A DNA stretch of 46,359 nucleotides from Aquimarina muelleri DSM 19832 (GTDB taxonomy: Bacteria > Bacteroidota > Bacteroidia > Flavobacteriales > Flavobacteriaceae): the NCBI RefSeq assembly GCF_000430665.1, contig NZ_AUML01000039.1, forward strand, positions 1 to 46,359, given 5' to 3'. Below, piece by piece: positions 25,902 to 35,598 of the stretch. The notes beneath the pieces are model-generated. The model made no database searches. It was not told where the DNA came from and saw only the letters and a list, made by a program, of their open reading frames with translations. The position numbers and the translations under genes were made by a program. Position 1 is the stretch's first letter. Every line of letters starts with the position of its first letter.

Positions 25902-26297
25902 ATGTCATATAAAACAATTATCAAGCACTTAGCAATATTGGTTGTTACAAGTATTATTTTATACTGTGTCCATTATTTTGTTATCGCAAATTATATAGAA
26001 ACTTTTTATAAAAGCTTCATACAAAAGCAGCATTTGTTCCTTTGCGCAGCAGCACTTTTTGTTTATGGATCTTCATTGATAAGCTATAAAATAACTCCCA
26101 AAAACACAGGGTTTGTTTTTTTAGGGCTATTAATGGCAAAAATGATTACGGCAGGATTGTTTATACATCAGTTAGGGTGGCTGGATGATCCTGATTCGAT
26201 GCCCAGTCGATTAATTTTTCTTCTATTGTATTTAATTTACTCCATTGTTTTGGTTTATATTGTTTCTAGGCTGCTTAATATATTTTCTAATAAATGA
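25902..26297 (+). CDS. Four-helix membrane protein of the ATPase operon (DUF6168-like)
   Basis: This 131-residue protein has four hydrophobic segments (about 9-28, 44-62, 70-92 and 104-126) and short charged loops. It occupies the place of atpI-like genes between atpZ and atpB in flavobacteria. The assignment to DUF6168 is by size, topology and position, not by a strong motif. A role in F0 assembly is inferred from context only. Confidence 0.6.
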   Translation: MSYKTIIKHLAILVVTSIILYCVHYFVIANYIETFYKSFIQKQHLFLCAAALFVYGSSLISYKITPKNTGFVFLGLLMAKMITAGLFIHQLGWLDDPDSMPSRLIFLLLYLIYSIVLVYIVSRLLNIFSNK

Positions 26298-26369
26298 CAA
26301 TCATTATATACTTTGCTATAAAATCAGAAAAAAACTAAAACTCTGTATGTTTATTGTCAATTAATAATG

Positions 26370-26377
26370 TACTTTTG
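26370..26377 (+). promoter_or_regulatory. -7 box before atpB
   Basis: TACTTTTG matches TAnnTTTG and lies 43 bases before the atpB ATG. It would start the main ATPase transcript inside the 123-base gap after the small membrane-protein gene. TTG at 26354-26356 is too close to be a canonical -33. Confidence 0.45.
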
Positions 26378-26420
26378 CACCCAAATTCAGACTGCATATA
26401 AAAACATCAGAATTTAGGAA

Positions 26421-27518
26421 ATGAAAGTATTTCAAAGATCTCTCAAGTACGCAACGATAGTGCTGCTTATGTTAACAGGTTCGGTAGTATGTGCATCATC
26501 AGGTGATGAGCAACATAGAGTAGGAGGTAATCCTATTGATACCCAAGAAGAAATTAATGCTTATATCAAGCATCACTTACAAGATTCTCACGATTTTACA
26601 TTTTACACAAATGGAGAAACAGGAACTCATTATGGGTTTCCGCTTCCCGTAATTTTGTGGGATGGAGGAATAAAGACATTTATGTCTTCTAAGTTCCATC
26701 ACGGGGAAACCGTTGCAGAATCTGGTGGTAGCTATTATAAGTTATACCATGGAAAAGTTTACAAAACAGATGCCGAAGGTACAATTACATTAGATGATCA
26801 TGATCATCCAACGAATACAAAGCCATTGGATTTTTCGATCACAAAAAGTGTAGTAGGAATGCTGCTTGCTGGTTTGTTAATGTTATTGTTGTTCTCTGCA
26901 TTAGCTAGAGGTTATAAAAAAGGACCAATCCCATCAGGATTTGCTAGAGTTTTAGAGCCATTAGTGATTTATGTAAGAGATGAAATAGCAAGACCTAATA
27001 TTGGAGAAAATAAGTATAGAAAATATATGGGCTTTTTGTTGACCGTATTTTTCTTTATTTGGATACTGAACCTATTAGGGTTAACTCCACTAGGATTTAA
27101 TGTAACAGGAAATATTGCAGTAACTGTATGTTTAGCGCTATTCACATTCTTTATTGTTCAGTTTAGTGGTAATAAAGAGTATTGGAAACATATTTTCTGG
27201 ATGCCAGGAGTACCTGTTCCTATGAAAATTATTTTAATGCCAATAGAAATTCTAGGAATGTTAACCAAACCATTCTCATTATTAATTCGTTTGTTTGCTA
27301 ATATTACAGCAGGACACTTTGTAGTAATGAGTTTGATTGCACTAATGATCACTATGAAAGCAGTATTTGGACCTGTTGCATCAACTGGTATGTCTTTAGT
27401 GTTATCGTTATTTATTTCAGTTATAGAAATATTGGTAGCATTTTTACAAGCCTTTATTTTTACCATGTTATCCTCATTGTTTATTGGGATGGCAGTAGCA
27501 GAACACGATCATCATTAA
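26421..27518 (+). CDS. atpB: F0F1 ATP synthase subunit a
   Basis: Subunit a forms the proton half-channels against the c-ring. The 365-residue protein is much longer than the 271 residues of E. coli. It begins with a signal peptide (MKVFQRSLKYATIVLLMLTG, then SVVCASS) and a roughly 110-residue periplasmic region with several histidines, which is typical of Bacteroidota. The membrane part follows, with the essential Arg290 in LLIRLFANITAGH and a further conserved helix near the C-terminus. The protein ends in EHDHH. It is the first of six atp genes in the order B-E-F-H-A-G. Confidence 0.96.
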   Translation: MKVFQRSLKYATIVLLMLTGSVVCASSGDEQHRVGGNPIDTQEEINAYIKHHLQDSHDFTFYTNGETGTHYGFPLPVILWDGGIKTFMSSKFHHGETVAESGGSYYKLYHGKVYKTDAEGTITLDDHDHPTNTKPLDFSITKSVVGMLLAGLLMLLLFSALARGYKKGPIPSGFARVLEPLVIYVRDEIARPNIGENKYRKYMGFLLTVFFFIWILNLLGLTPLGFNVTGNIAVTVCLALFTFFIVQFSGNKEYWKHIFWMPGVPVPMKIILMPIEILGMLTKPFSLLIRLFANITAGHFVVMSLIALMITMKAVFGPVASTGMSLVLSLFISVIEILVAFLQAFIFTMLSSLFIGMAVAEHDHH

Positions 27519-27548
27519 TATAGAAAAAGAATTTGTTTAATTATATAA

Positions 27549-27746
<198 letters not shown>

Positions 27747-27765
27747 TCTTAGACAAGACAAGCAT

Positions 27766-27799
27766 TTTCCTGCAACGGTTGGTTGCAGGAAATGTTTTT
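27766..27799 (+). terminator. Attenuator-like hairpin between atpE and atpF
   Basis: TTTCCTGCAAC (27766-27776) pairs perfectly over 11 bp with GTTGCAGGAAA (27782-27792) around GGTTG. A TTTTT run begins 2 bases later. It has the form of an intrinsic terminator but lies inside the operon. It could partly stop transcription or protect the 3' end of atpE mRNA. Confidence 0.7.
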
Positions 27800-27843
27800 G
27801 AAATAATTAAACAAGAATATTAAAAGATAATAATTAGTATACA

Positions 27844-28344
27844 ATGGATCAGTTATTAAATGATTTTTCTCCTGGATTGTTTTTTATGCAAGCAATCATC
27901 TTGTTGATTCTTATTTTATTAATGAGAAAATTTGCTTGGAAACCTATTTTAAATAGTTTACAAGATCGTGAGGATGGAATTCAGGATGCATTAAAATCTG
28001 CAGAAGAGGCAAGAAAAGAAATGCAAAACTTGCAAGCAGATAATGAGCGAATCCTAAACGAGGCAAGAGCCGAACGTGATGGGATGCTTAAAGAAGCAAG
28101 AGAGCTTAAAGAAAATTTGATTAGCGAAGCAAAATCTGAAGCAAAATCTGAAGCTGATAAAATTGTAGCTCAAGCACAAGCAACTATAGCAAGTGAGAAA
28201 AAAGCAGCAATCGCTGAATTAAAAAATCAGGTAGCAGAACTTTCTATAGAGATCGCTGAAAAAGTAGTAAGAAAAGAATTATCTAGTAAAGACAAACAAT
28301 TAGAGTTGGTAGAGTCTATGTTAGGAGATGTTACTTTAAACTAA
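27844..28344 (+). CDS. atpF: F0F1 ATP synthase subunit b
   Basis: This 166-residue stator subunit has one N-terminal membrane helix (about 10-27, PGLFFMQAIILLILILL) and then a long charged alpha-helical coiled coil rich in Ala, Glu and Lys. A RKFAWKPILNSLQDRE block, common to b subunits, directly follows the membrane helix. Length is normal. It follows the hairpin after atpE by about 45 bases and precedes atpH by 5 bases. Confidence 0.95.
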   Translation: MDQLLNDFSPGLFFMQAIILLILILLMRKFAWKPILNSLQDREDGIQDALKSAEEARKEMQNLQADNERILNEARAERDGMLKEARELKENLISEAKSEAKSEADKIVAQAQATIASEKKAAIAELKNQVAELSIEIAEKVVRKELSSKDKQLELVESMLGDVTLN

Positions 28345-28349
28345 ATTAA

Positions 28350-28877
28350 ATGAGTAGAGCAGCAATACGTTATGCTAAAGCAGTTTTGAGTTTGGCTCAA
28401 GATAAAAATGCTACCGAGAATATTCAACAAGATATGCTAAGTATTATCGATACGATTAATGCTAGTGCTGAGTTAAGAATGTTATTAAATAGCCCATTGA
28501 TTAAAAGTGAGATTAAACTTGCTTCATTGCTCGAGATATTTAAAAGTACTAGTGCTGACACACAAAAACTCTTTGATGTATTAATCCAAAATAAAAGAGT
28601 AGATTTATTGTTAGATGTTGCTAATCAATATACTGTTTTATTTGATCAATTAAATAAAACTCAAGTAGCAAAAGTAACTACTGCAGTACCATTAGATGAG
28701 ACATTGAGTGCAAAAGTTCTTTCTAAAGTAAAAGAGTTAACAGGAAATAAGGCTACTATCGAAAACACCATAGATGAAAGTATTATTGGTGGTTTTATTT
28801 TAAGAGTAGGAGATTTACAGTATAATGCTAGTATAGCAAATAAGCTTACTAACTTAAGAAGAGAATTAAGTAATTAA
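28350..28877 (+). CDS. atpH: F0F1 ATP synthase subunit delta
   Basis: This 175-residue OSCP/delta subunit joins the b stalk to the top of F1. It begins SRAAIRYAKAVLSLAQDK and ends with the family block ESIIGGFILRVGDLQYNASI, then NKLTNLRREL. The start lies 5 bases after atpF. Seventy-four bases separate it from atpA. Confidence 0.95.
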   Translation: MSRAAIRYAKAVLSLAQDKNATENIQQDMLSIIDTINASAELRMLLNSPLIKSEIKLASLLEIFKSTSADTQKLFDVLIQNKRVDLLLDVANQYTVLFDQLNKTQVAKVTTAVPLDETLSAKVLSKVKELTGNKATIENTIDESIIGGFILRVGDLQYNASIANKLTNLRRELSN

Positions 28878-28951
28878 TATATACGTTTTAAAATATAAAT
28901 TTAATAATAAGAGAGTGGATATAAATATTCATTCTTTCAAACTATTATAAA

Positions 28952-30532
28952 ATGGCAGAAGTGAATCCTGCTGAAGTATCAGCAATATTAAAACAACAAT
29001 TATCTGGATTTGAAGCAACAGCTTCATTAGAAGAGGTAGGAACAGTATTACAAATAGGGGATGGTATCGCTCGTGTATACGGATTATCTAATGCTCAATA
29101 TGGAGAGTTAGTACAGTTCGAATCGGGATTAGAAGGTATCGTACTTAACCTTGAAGAAGATAATGTTGGGGTAGTACTTTTAGGTTCTTCTACAGAAGTA
29201 AAAGAAGGTGCAATAGTAAAGCGTACACAGCGTATTGCATCTATCAATGTAGGAGAGGGAATCGTAGGTCGTGTTGTAGACACACTGGGAGCTCCTATCG
29301 ATGGTAAAGGTGCGATCGAAGGAGAAACTTTCGAAATGCCATTAGAGCGTAAAGCTCCTGGAGTAGTTTTTCGTCAACCAGTAACAGAACCGTTACAGAC
29401 AGGTATTAAGTCTATTGATGCAATGGTACCAGTTGGTAGAGGGCAACGTGAGTTAGTGATTGGTGATCGTCAAACTGGTAAAACAACTGTTTGTATTGAT
29501 ACTATTCTAAATCAGAAAGAATTTTATGATGCAGGTGAGCCAGTATATTGTATATATGTTGCAATAGGGCAAAAGGCATCTACTGTAGCATTAATTGCAA
29601 AAGTGTTAGAAGAAAAAGGAGCAATGGCATATACAACTATCGTAGCAGCCAATGCTTCAGATCCTGCACCAATGCAGGTGTATGCTCCATTTGCAGGGGC
29701 AGCAATCGGAGAGTATTTTAGAGATACAGGTCGTCCTGCTCTAATTATTTACGATGATTTATCAAAGCAAGCAGTAGCATATCGTGAGGTATCTTTATTA
29801 TTACGTCGTCCACCAGGTCGAGAAGCATATCCTGGAGATGTATTTTATCTTCACTCTAGATTATTAGAGCGTGCTGCAAAAGTAATTGCAGATGATACTA
29901 TTGCAAAAGATATGAATGATCTTCCAGATTCGTTAAAAGATAAAGTAAAAGGAGGAGGATCATTAACCGCATTACCTATTATTGAAACTCAGGCAGGAGA
30001 TGTATCTGCATATATACCAACAAATGTAATATCAATTACGGATGGGCAGATATTCTTAACTTCAGATTTATTTAACTCTGGTGTTCGTCCTGCAATTAAT
30101 GTTGGGATTTCTGTATCTCGTGTGGGTGGATCTGCACAGATTAAATCGATGAAAAAAGTAGCGGGTACATTAAAATTAGATCAGGCACAGTTTCGTGAAT
30201 TAGAAGCTTTTGCTAAGTTTGGTTCTGATTTAGATGCTGCAACATTAAACGTAATCGAAAAAGGAAAACGTAACGTTGAAATTTTAAAGCAGGCACAAAA
30301 TGATCCGTATACAGTAGAAGATCAAATTGCAATTATTTATGCTGGATCTAAAAATTTACTTAGAGAGGTTCCTGTTGAAAAAATAAAAGAATTTGAAAGA
30401 GATTATATAGAATATCTTAATGCAAAGCATAGAGATACTTTAGATACTTTAAAGGCAGGAAAATTGACAGACGAGGTAATCGATGTTTTAATTTTGGCTT
30501 GTAAAGAAATTTCAGCAAAATATAAAAATTAG
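28952..30532 (+). CDS. atpA: F0F1 ATP synthase subunit alpha
   Basis: This is the non-catalytic nucleotide-binding subunit of F1. The 526-residue protein has the P-loop GDRQTGKT at 171-178, the [15 protein letters not shown] block, [40 protein letters not shown], and the alpha signature [17 protein letters not shown]. Length and order match the family. The matching beta gene is not in the window. Confidence 0.98.
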   Translation: MAEVNPAEVSAILKQQLSGFEATASLEEVGTVLQIGDGIARVYGLSNAQYGELVQFESGLEGIVLNLEEDNVGVVLLGSSTEVKEGAIVKRTQRIASINVGEGIVGRVVDTLGAPIDGKGAIEGETFEMPLERKAPGVVFRQPVTEPLQTGIKSIDAMVPVGRGQRELVIGDRQTGKTTVCIDTILNQKEFYDAGEPVYCIYVAIGQKASTVALIAKVLEEKGAMAYTTIVAANASDPAPMQVYAPFAGAAIGEYFRDTGRPALIIYDDLSKQAVAYREVSLLLRRPPGREAYPGDVFYLHSRLLERAAKVIADDTIAKDMNDLPDSLKDKVKGGGSLTALPIIETQAGDVSAYIPTNVISITDGQIFLTSDLFNSGVRPAINVGISVSRVGGSAQIKSMKKVAGTLKLDQAQFRELEAFAKFGSDLDAATLNVIEKGKRNVEILKQAQNDPYTVEDQIAIIYAGSKNLLREVPVEKIKEFERDYIEYLNAKHRDTLDTLKAGKLTDEVIDVLILACKEISAKYKN

Positions 30533-30647
30533 TATGCAGTGCAGAGTAGTGAGGATTAAAATTTTCATTACTCTGTACTTCATAAAGTTTAATATTAGAT
30601 AAGTATTGAGCTAGAATGTTTTAACATTAACTACTCCGTACTCCATA
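30533..30647. repeat. Three copies of a 17-base repeat between atpA and atpG
   Basis: TATGCAGTGCAGAGTAG at 30533-30549 recurs inverted and slightly changed at 30568-30584 and at 30631-30647 (reverse complements TATGAAGTACAGAGTAA and TATGGAGTACGGAGTAG). The first copy begins right after the atpA stop and the last ends 10 bases before the atpG ATG. The outer pair can fold into a long-range stem. Confidence 0.7.
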
Positions 30648-30657
30648 CTAAGAAATA

Positions 30658-31518
30658 ATGGCAAACTTAAAAGAATTACGTAGTAGAATTACCTCTGTCT
30701 CTTCAACAATGCAAATAACCAGTGCTATGAAAATGGTATCTGCAGCAAAGTTGAATAAAGCACAGATGGCAATTACTGCAATGCGTCCATATGCAGATAA
30801 ACTTACTGAGTTATTGCAAAGCTTAAGCGCTTCTTTAGATAGCGACAGTGCTAGTGCATATGCTGAGGAACGTGAAGTGAACAAAGTATTAGTTGTAGCA
30901 ATTGCTTCTAATCGTGGTTTGGCTGGTGCTTTTAATACTAACATAATTAAAGCATCTAGAGATTTATATCAAAACACTTATGCTGGTAAACAAGTTGATT
31001 TTGTTACTATCGGTAAAAAAGTTAATGATATAGTTTCAAAAACGCATACAGTAATAGCTAATAAGAGCCAAGTTTATGATGATCTTACTTTTGCTAATGT
31101 AGCAACAATTGCAGAAGAGTTGATGGTATTGTTTACAAATAGATCTTATGATAAGATTGTTGTTGTGTATAATAAATTTAGAAATGCTGCTTCTCAAGAT
31201 GTAACAACAGAACAATTTTTGCCTATTGTACCTGTAAAAGGTAACGAGAATGTAAATTTGGATTATGTTTTTGAGCCATCAAAAGAAGAGATTGTAGAAG
31301 AACTAATCCCTAAATCGCTTAAAACACAATTGTATAAAGCAATAAGAGATTCATTTGCGTCTGAGCATGGTGCACGTATGACAGCAATGCATAAGGCAAC
31401 AGATAATGCTACAGAGCTTAGAGATGCTCTTAAGTTGTCCTACAATAAAGCAAGACAAGCATCTATTACTAATGAAATCTTAGAGATCGTTGGTGGAGCA
31501 GAAGCTTTGAATAACTAA
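30658..31518 (+). CDS. atpG: F0F1 ATP synthase subunit gamma
   Basis: Gamma is the central rotor shaft. The 286-residue protein starts MANLKELRSRITSVSSTMQI with TSAMKMVSAAKL following. It ends with the conserved helix ASEHGARMTAMHKATDNA and NKARQASITNEILEIVGGAE. It is the last gene of this atp operon. A terminator follows about 60 bases on, which confirms that atpD and atpC are encoded elsewhere. Confidence 0.97.
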   Translation: MANLKELRSRITSVSSTMQITSAMKMVSAAKLNKAQMAITAMRPYADKLTELLQSLSASLDSDSASAYAEEREVNKVLVVAIASNRGLAGAFNTNIIKASRDLYQNTYAGKQVDFVTIGKKVNDIVSKTHTVIANKSQVYDDLTFANVATIAEELMVLFTNRSYDKIVVVYNKFRNAASQDVTTEQFLPIVPVKGNENVNLDYVFEPSKEEIVEELIPKSLKTQLYKAIRDSFASEHGARMTAMHKATDNATELRDALKLSYNKARQASITNEILEIVGGAEALNN

Positions 31519-31576
31519 TATTGTAATAGGATTACTATTCTAGTATAGGCTGGAATATATGATAACAAAATACCCA

Positions 31577-31607
31577 AAACCTCATAAGTTTACTTATGAG
31601 GTTTTTT
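31577..31607 (+). terminator. Intrinsic terminator of the atp operon
   Basis: AAACCTCATAAG (31577-31588) pairs perfectly with CTTATGAGGTTT (31593-31604) around TTTA, and the T run continues to 31607. It lies 59 bases past the atpG stop. Confidence 0.9.
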
Positions 31608-32016
31608 GATTTTTAAATAATTATATTTTTACAATATATCTATCTTATTTATAGTATTTTAAATAGAAATTGTAAATATTTTATGGGATAACCGTATCTG
31701 TCATGTCAAAAAAATATAATAGTATTGTAGTTCGATTTACTCCACTATCCTACCTAGAAATCGGATTTTCATATTTGTTTTATTGATCAATTTCATGAAT
31801 GATGATATATATAGCTGTATCGGATCATATTTTCTTATAGTAAGAAAAAGTGTGCTAAATGTGGAACAGAGATATACGATTGATTTTTGAATTGAATACA
31901 AAAAGAAAACCATTTCTGTAATTCAGAATTAAACACAAGTCATTAATTTTTTATACAGATAGAAAAAAGGTGAAATTTTAAAACATTAATTTTAAAAAAT
32001 ATAACTAAATAAAGAA
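31608..32016. other. Gene-free spacer before the second GLPGLI locus
   Basis: This is about 400 AT-rich bases. I looked for a leader-peptide gene like that at 16912, because this spacer also precedes a GLPGLI gene, and found none. Only frames of 15-27 codons occur (for example 31702 and 31796). No tRNA, strong hairpin or clear promoter box was found. Confidence 0.5.
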
Positions 32017-32820
32017 ATGGAGATGTATAGATTTATAATACTAATCATTAGTATCACATTAAGTAATGTTACTATGGCCCAGGATAATGAGATTATGGGA
32101 TCGGCTGAATATCACTATATCATTAACAATGAGAGAGGTGTCTCTTTCTCCATGCCATATAGACTTTATTTTACAAAAGATATTGCTATGTATGAAAAAA
32201 CAGGAGACGCCAAATTAATAAAAGATAGTAGGCCAAAAACAGAGATGAGAGGAGGAGTTAGAATTACAACTAAAATTAGAGTATTACAGAGTAATGTGCA
32301 ACCCTATTATTATACAAATCTAATAACTAATGACTTGATTTTTAGAGAAACTGTTTCAAGTAAATTATATACCATAAAGGATAGTATCGAAACTATTCCG
32401 TGGAAATTGCATTCTGAATATAAAAATATCAGCAAATACAAATGCCAAAAAGCCACAGCTTTGTTTCGAGGACGAAAATACACGGCTTGGTTTACTACAG
32501 AGATTCCAGTTTCTCACGACCCATGGAAGTTGAGAGGATTACCTGGTTTAATTATGAAAGCTTATGATCATACAAGGAAATATGAATTTGAAATAGCGAA
32601 GGTTAACCTAAATGCTGACTCGAAAGTGATTCAAGAGAAAACAAGCGTTCCGACATCTAAAAAAATTCAGGAAATGAAAGTATATATCGATGCCATCAAA
32701 AATGAGCAAAAAAATACTTTAGCAAGAGCAAGAGCTACATTGCCTAGAGGGGCAAGATTAGAAGAAGAATGTGAAGAGTGCCCAAAAACACAGCAACGTA
32801 ATATAGAAATATTTAATTGA
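32017..32820 (+). CDS. GLPGLI-family protein (second locus)
   Basis: This is a 267-residue exported protein with a signal peptide (MEMYRFIILIISITLSNVTM, then AQ). The motif GLPGLI lies at 174-179 in PWKLRGLPGLIMKAYDHT, and the block HSEYKNISKYKCQKATALF parallels HNESKKI.KY.CYKAT of the two copies at 17188 and 18877. Otherwise it is quite different from them. It carries an extra C-terminal tail with an EECEEC pair of cysteines and many charged residues. The stop overlaps the start of the receptor gene (TTGA), so the two are translationally coupled. Function is unknown. Confidence 0.87.
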   Translation: MEMYRFIILIISITLSNVTMAQDNEIMGSAEYHYIINNERGVSFSMPYRLYFTKDIAMYEKTGDAKLIKDSRPKTEMRGGVRITTKIRVLQSNVQPYYYTNLITNDLIFRETVSSKLYTIKDSIETIPWKLHSEYKNISKYKCQKATALFRGRKYTAWFTTEIPVSHDPWKLRGLPGLIMKAYDHTRKYEFEIAKVNLNADSKVIQEKTSVPTSKKIQEMKVYIDAIKNEQKNTLARARATLPRGARLEEECEECPKTQQRNIEIFN

Positions 32821-35504
32821 TATATCATAAACTTATAAAGTATAAGTATTGCCTAATATTTCTTCTATTATGCAATTTTTTATTTGCCCAATCTACGGTT
32901 TCGGGTACAGTAACAGATTCTATATCAAATCCAATAGCATCTGCCAATGTGTATTTAAAACAAAAAAAGACACAAGCTATTATTGCCTTTGCTTATACCG
33001 ATCAAAAGGGTAAGTATGTACTGCAATCAGATGCCATAGGAGCATTCACCTTAAGTTTTTCTGGCTTGGGATATGCTACAAAAGATATTGATGTTATACT
33101 AGAGGATAATACAACGATTCTAAAAGATATGGTGCTATATGCTACTTTATACGAATTAGATGAGGTAGTCATACAGTCAGAAAGAGCAATCACCGAAAAA
33201 AAAGATACCATTGTTTTTAATGCCTCATCATTTAAACAAGGAGAAGAAACTGTTGTAGAGGATTTACTTAAAAAATTACCAGGAGTAGATATCTCAGAAA
33301 CTGGTACAATAAAGGTAGACGGTAGAGAGGTAGAAAAAGTAATGATAGAGGGTGATGATTTTTTCAAAAAAGGATATAAATTATTGACCAAAAACCTAGA
33401 TGTAAATGCCGTAGATAAAGTTGAAGTATTAAGACGGTATTCGAATAATAAATTGCTTAAAGGTATTGAAGAAAGTGAAAAGGTTGCTCTAAATCTTACT
33501 TTAGATGAAGATTTTAAAAGAGCATGGTTTGGTACAATTTCTCCAGGCTATGGTGTAGTTTCAGAAAATAGATACGATGTTGATGCTACTATTTCTAGTT
33601 TTAGTAAGAAAAACAAATATTTTTTATTGGGGAGTCTTAATAATATTGGTGAAGATGTAACCGATGATGTACGAGGACTTATCGATGCACAAAACTATAC
33701 TGAAGAACCAGGTAGTATAGGAGAAGATCAAAGAGCATATGGATTAATATCCTTGAACACTAATGTACCGGGATTAAAAAAGTCCAGAACCAACTTTAAT
33801 AATGCAGAACTAACTTCTTTAAACTCTATTTTTAAACTTTCTTCTAAGATTGACTTAAAAGTATTGGGGTTATTTAACGCTGATGATAATCGTTTTTTTA
33901 AAGACGGATTTAATACATTTTTTAGTAATACGACTGAATTTACCAACACAGAAAAATATACCTTAGGTAAAGCTACACATGTCGGATTTGGAAGAGTTGA
34001 ACTTAACTATGATATCTCTAATACTAAGATGTTAGAATATGAAGGAAAATATAATAGATCACGAATTGAAACAGATGCACAGTTGTTGTTTAACGCAATA
34101 GAAAATAAGGAGGATTTAGACGATGAGAATATGTTACATGATCATATGGTCAAATATAGTAATAGGTTTAAGAACAATAAGGTGTTATTACTAACAGGAA
34201 GATATATTAATGAGAAAAAACCTCAAAAATATGGGACAGATCAATTTTTGTTTGAAGAGTTGTTTACATCGGTTCAAAAAGTAAATAGGATAGAGCAATT
34301 TAGTAAAAATGAATTTAATTATACAGGGATTAAAGCTCATATACTAGATAGAAAAAAGAAAAAAGATTTATTGGATTTTAGTGCAGGATATGAATTTAGA
34401 GAAGATCAATTATTTTCTGAATTCTTTCTAAAAGAAAATGAAAGCATACTACTTAATCCACAAAAATATAAGAATACCTCCAAATATCGAACTCATGATT
34501 TATATCTGAGTGCAGGGTATAGAAAGAAGTTAAATGATGTAAGTGTAGCATTAAATTTGGAAGGGCATCAGTTATTTAATTCTCTAGATGAAACCAATAA
34601 TAAACTAAAAGAATCTCCGTTTTTGATCAACTCAAAATTGGATTTTAAATGGGAGATTAATAAAGCAAATAAGGTTTTTGCATTTGTAGAAAATAAAAAT
34701 TCTAATGCTAGTATATCAGATATATATACCAATCATGTATTAACAGGCTACAGGAGTTTTTCAAGAGGAACAGGAGAATTTAATCAACTTAATTCTACAA
34801 GAGTATTTACAGGGTATAATCTGGGTAATTTTGGAGATAGATTCATTGCTAATATAGCATTATCATATATCAAAGACAATGACTTTCTAAGTACTAATGC
34901 TGTAATAGCTCAAAACTTCGTACAAACGACAAAATTAATCATTCCTGACAGAGAATTCTATAGCGTGAATGCTGGCTTAGAACGATATATAAGATTTATC
35001 AGAAACAATATCAAAATTAAGTTCGGGTATTCACAAGCAGAGTTTAGAAATATAGTAAATAGTACAAGTCTAAGATCGATAACAAATCAAAATTATAAAT
35101 ATGGTTTTGAAATAAGATCAGGTTTTAGAGGAATTTTTAACTATCATCTTGGCACAACTTGGGATACAACAGAAATTGAGACAAGAATTGCAACAAATAC
35201 AGTGGCACAAAATACATCTTTTTTTGATTTATCATTTGTCTTGAGTTCTAGATTTAATATGCAATTACAATCTGAACGATATCATTTTAGTAATTTAGAA
35301 AATGACAATGATACCTACTATTTTATGGATTTTGAGATAAATTACAAACCTAAAAAGAAGGATTTTAATTTTTCTTTAATTGGTAATAATTTATGGAACA
35401 CAGAAATTTTTAGAAATTATTTAATAAGTGACACTAATATTTCAAGTACTGAATATAGGCTTTTGTCTAGATATTTATTGCTTAAGGTAAGTTATCGATT
35501 CTAA
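32817..35504 (+). CDS. Outer-membrane beta-barrel protein with carboxypeptidase-like regulatory domain (second locus)
   Basis: This 895-residue protein is of the same type and nearly the same length as that at 19649. A signal peptide (IYHKLIKYKYCLIFLLLCNF) is followed by a CarboxypepD_reg-like domain starting STVSGTVTDSISNPIASANV. A plug-like region holds LLKKLPGVDISETGTIKVDG then REVEKVMIEGDDFFKKGYKL, and a C-terminal barrel ends in an aromatic strand (LLLKVSYRF). The start is TTG 32817, overlapping the GLPGLI stop by 4 bases. The tight coupling supports a physical partnership with the GLPGLI protein. No SusD-like gene is adjacent. Confidence 0.87.
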   Translation: MIYHKLIKYKYCLIFLLLCNFLFAQSTVSGTVTDSISNPIASANVYLKQKKTQAIIAFAYTDQKGKYVLQSDAIGAFTLSFSGLGYATKDIDVILEDNTTILKDMVLYATLYELDEVVIQSERAITEKKDTIVFNASSFKQGEETVVEDLLKKLPGVDISETGTIKVDGREVEKVMIEGDDFFKKGYKLLTKNLDVNAVDKVEVLRRYSNNKLLKGIEESEKVALNLTLDEDFKRAWFGTISPGYGVVSENRYDVDATISSFSKKNKYFLLGSLNNIGEDVTDDVRGLIDAQNYTEEPGSIGEDQRAYGLISLNTNVPGLKKSRTNFNNAELTSLNSIFKLSSKIDLKVLGLFNADDNRFFKDGFNTFFSNTTEFTNTEKYTLGKATHVGFGRVELNYDISNTKMLEYEGKYNRSRIETDAQLLFNAIENKEDLDDENMLHDHMVKYSNRFKNNKVLLLTGRYINEKKPQKYGTDQFLFEELFTSVQKVNRIEQFSKNEFNYTGIKAHILDRKKKKDLLDFSAGYEFREDQLFSEFFLKENESILLNPQKYKNTSKYRTHDLYLSAGYRKKLNDVSVALNLEGHQLFNSLDETNNKLKESPFLINSKLDFKWEINKANKVFAFVENKNSNASISDIYTNHVLTGYRSFSRGTGEFNQLNSTRVFTGYNLGNFGDRFIANIALSYIKDNDFLSTNAVIAQNFVQTTKLIIPDREFYSVNAGLERYIRFIRNNIKIKFGYSQAEFRNIVNSTSLRSITNQNYKYGFEIRSGFRGIFNYHLGTTWDTTEIETRIATNTVAQNTSFFDLSFVLSSRFNMQLQSERYHFSNLENDNDTYYFMDFEINYKPKKKDFNFSLIGNNLWNTEIFRNYLISDTNISSTEYRLLSRYLLLKVSYRF

Positions 35505-35560
35505 ACGGTTCAATTTTACATATCTTTAATAAAATTAAAAAAACACAGCTTTTTTAATTT

Positions 35561-35575
35561 TGGCACTCATTTTGT
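35561..35575 (+). promoter_or_regulatory. Possible sigma-54-type promoter
   Basis: TGGCAC, five bases, then TTGT: the spacing GG-N10-GT is one base away from the sigma-54 consensus TGGCAC-N5-TTGC. It ends 24 bases before the ATG at 35599, a sensible distance. An enhancer site was not identified. Confidence 0.4.
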
Positions 35576-35598
35576 TTTTTATAGTAAAATTTTAAGAA

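Noticed and set aside
31702..31785. 27-codon frame before the second GLPGLI locus as a peptide gene
   Set aside because: It lacks the MLKN...KG leader, and no hairpin follows; it is too short to support.
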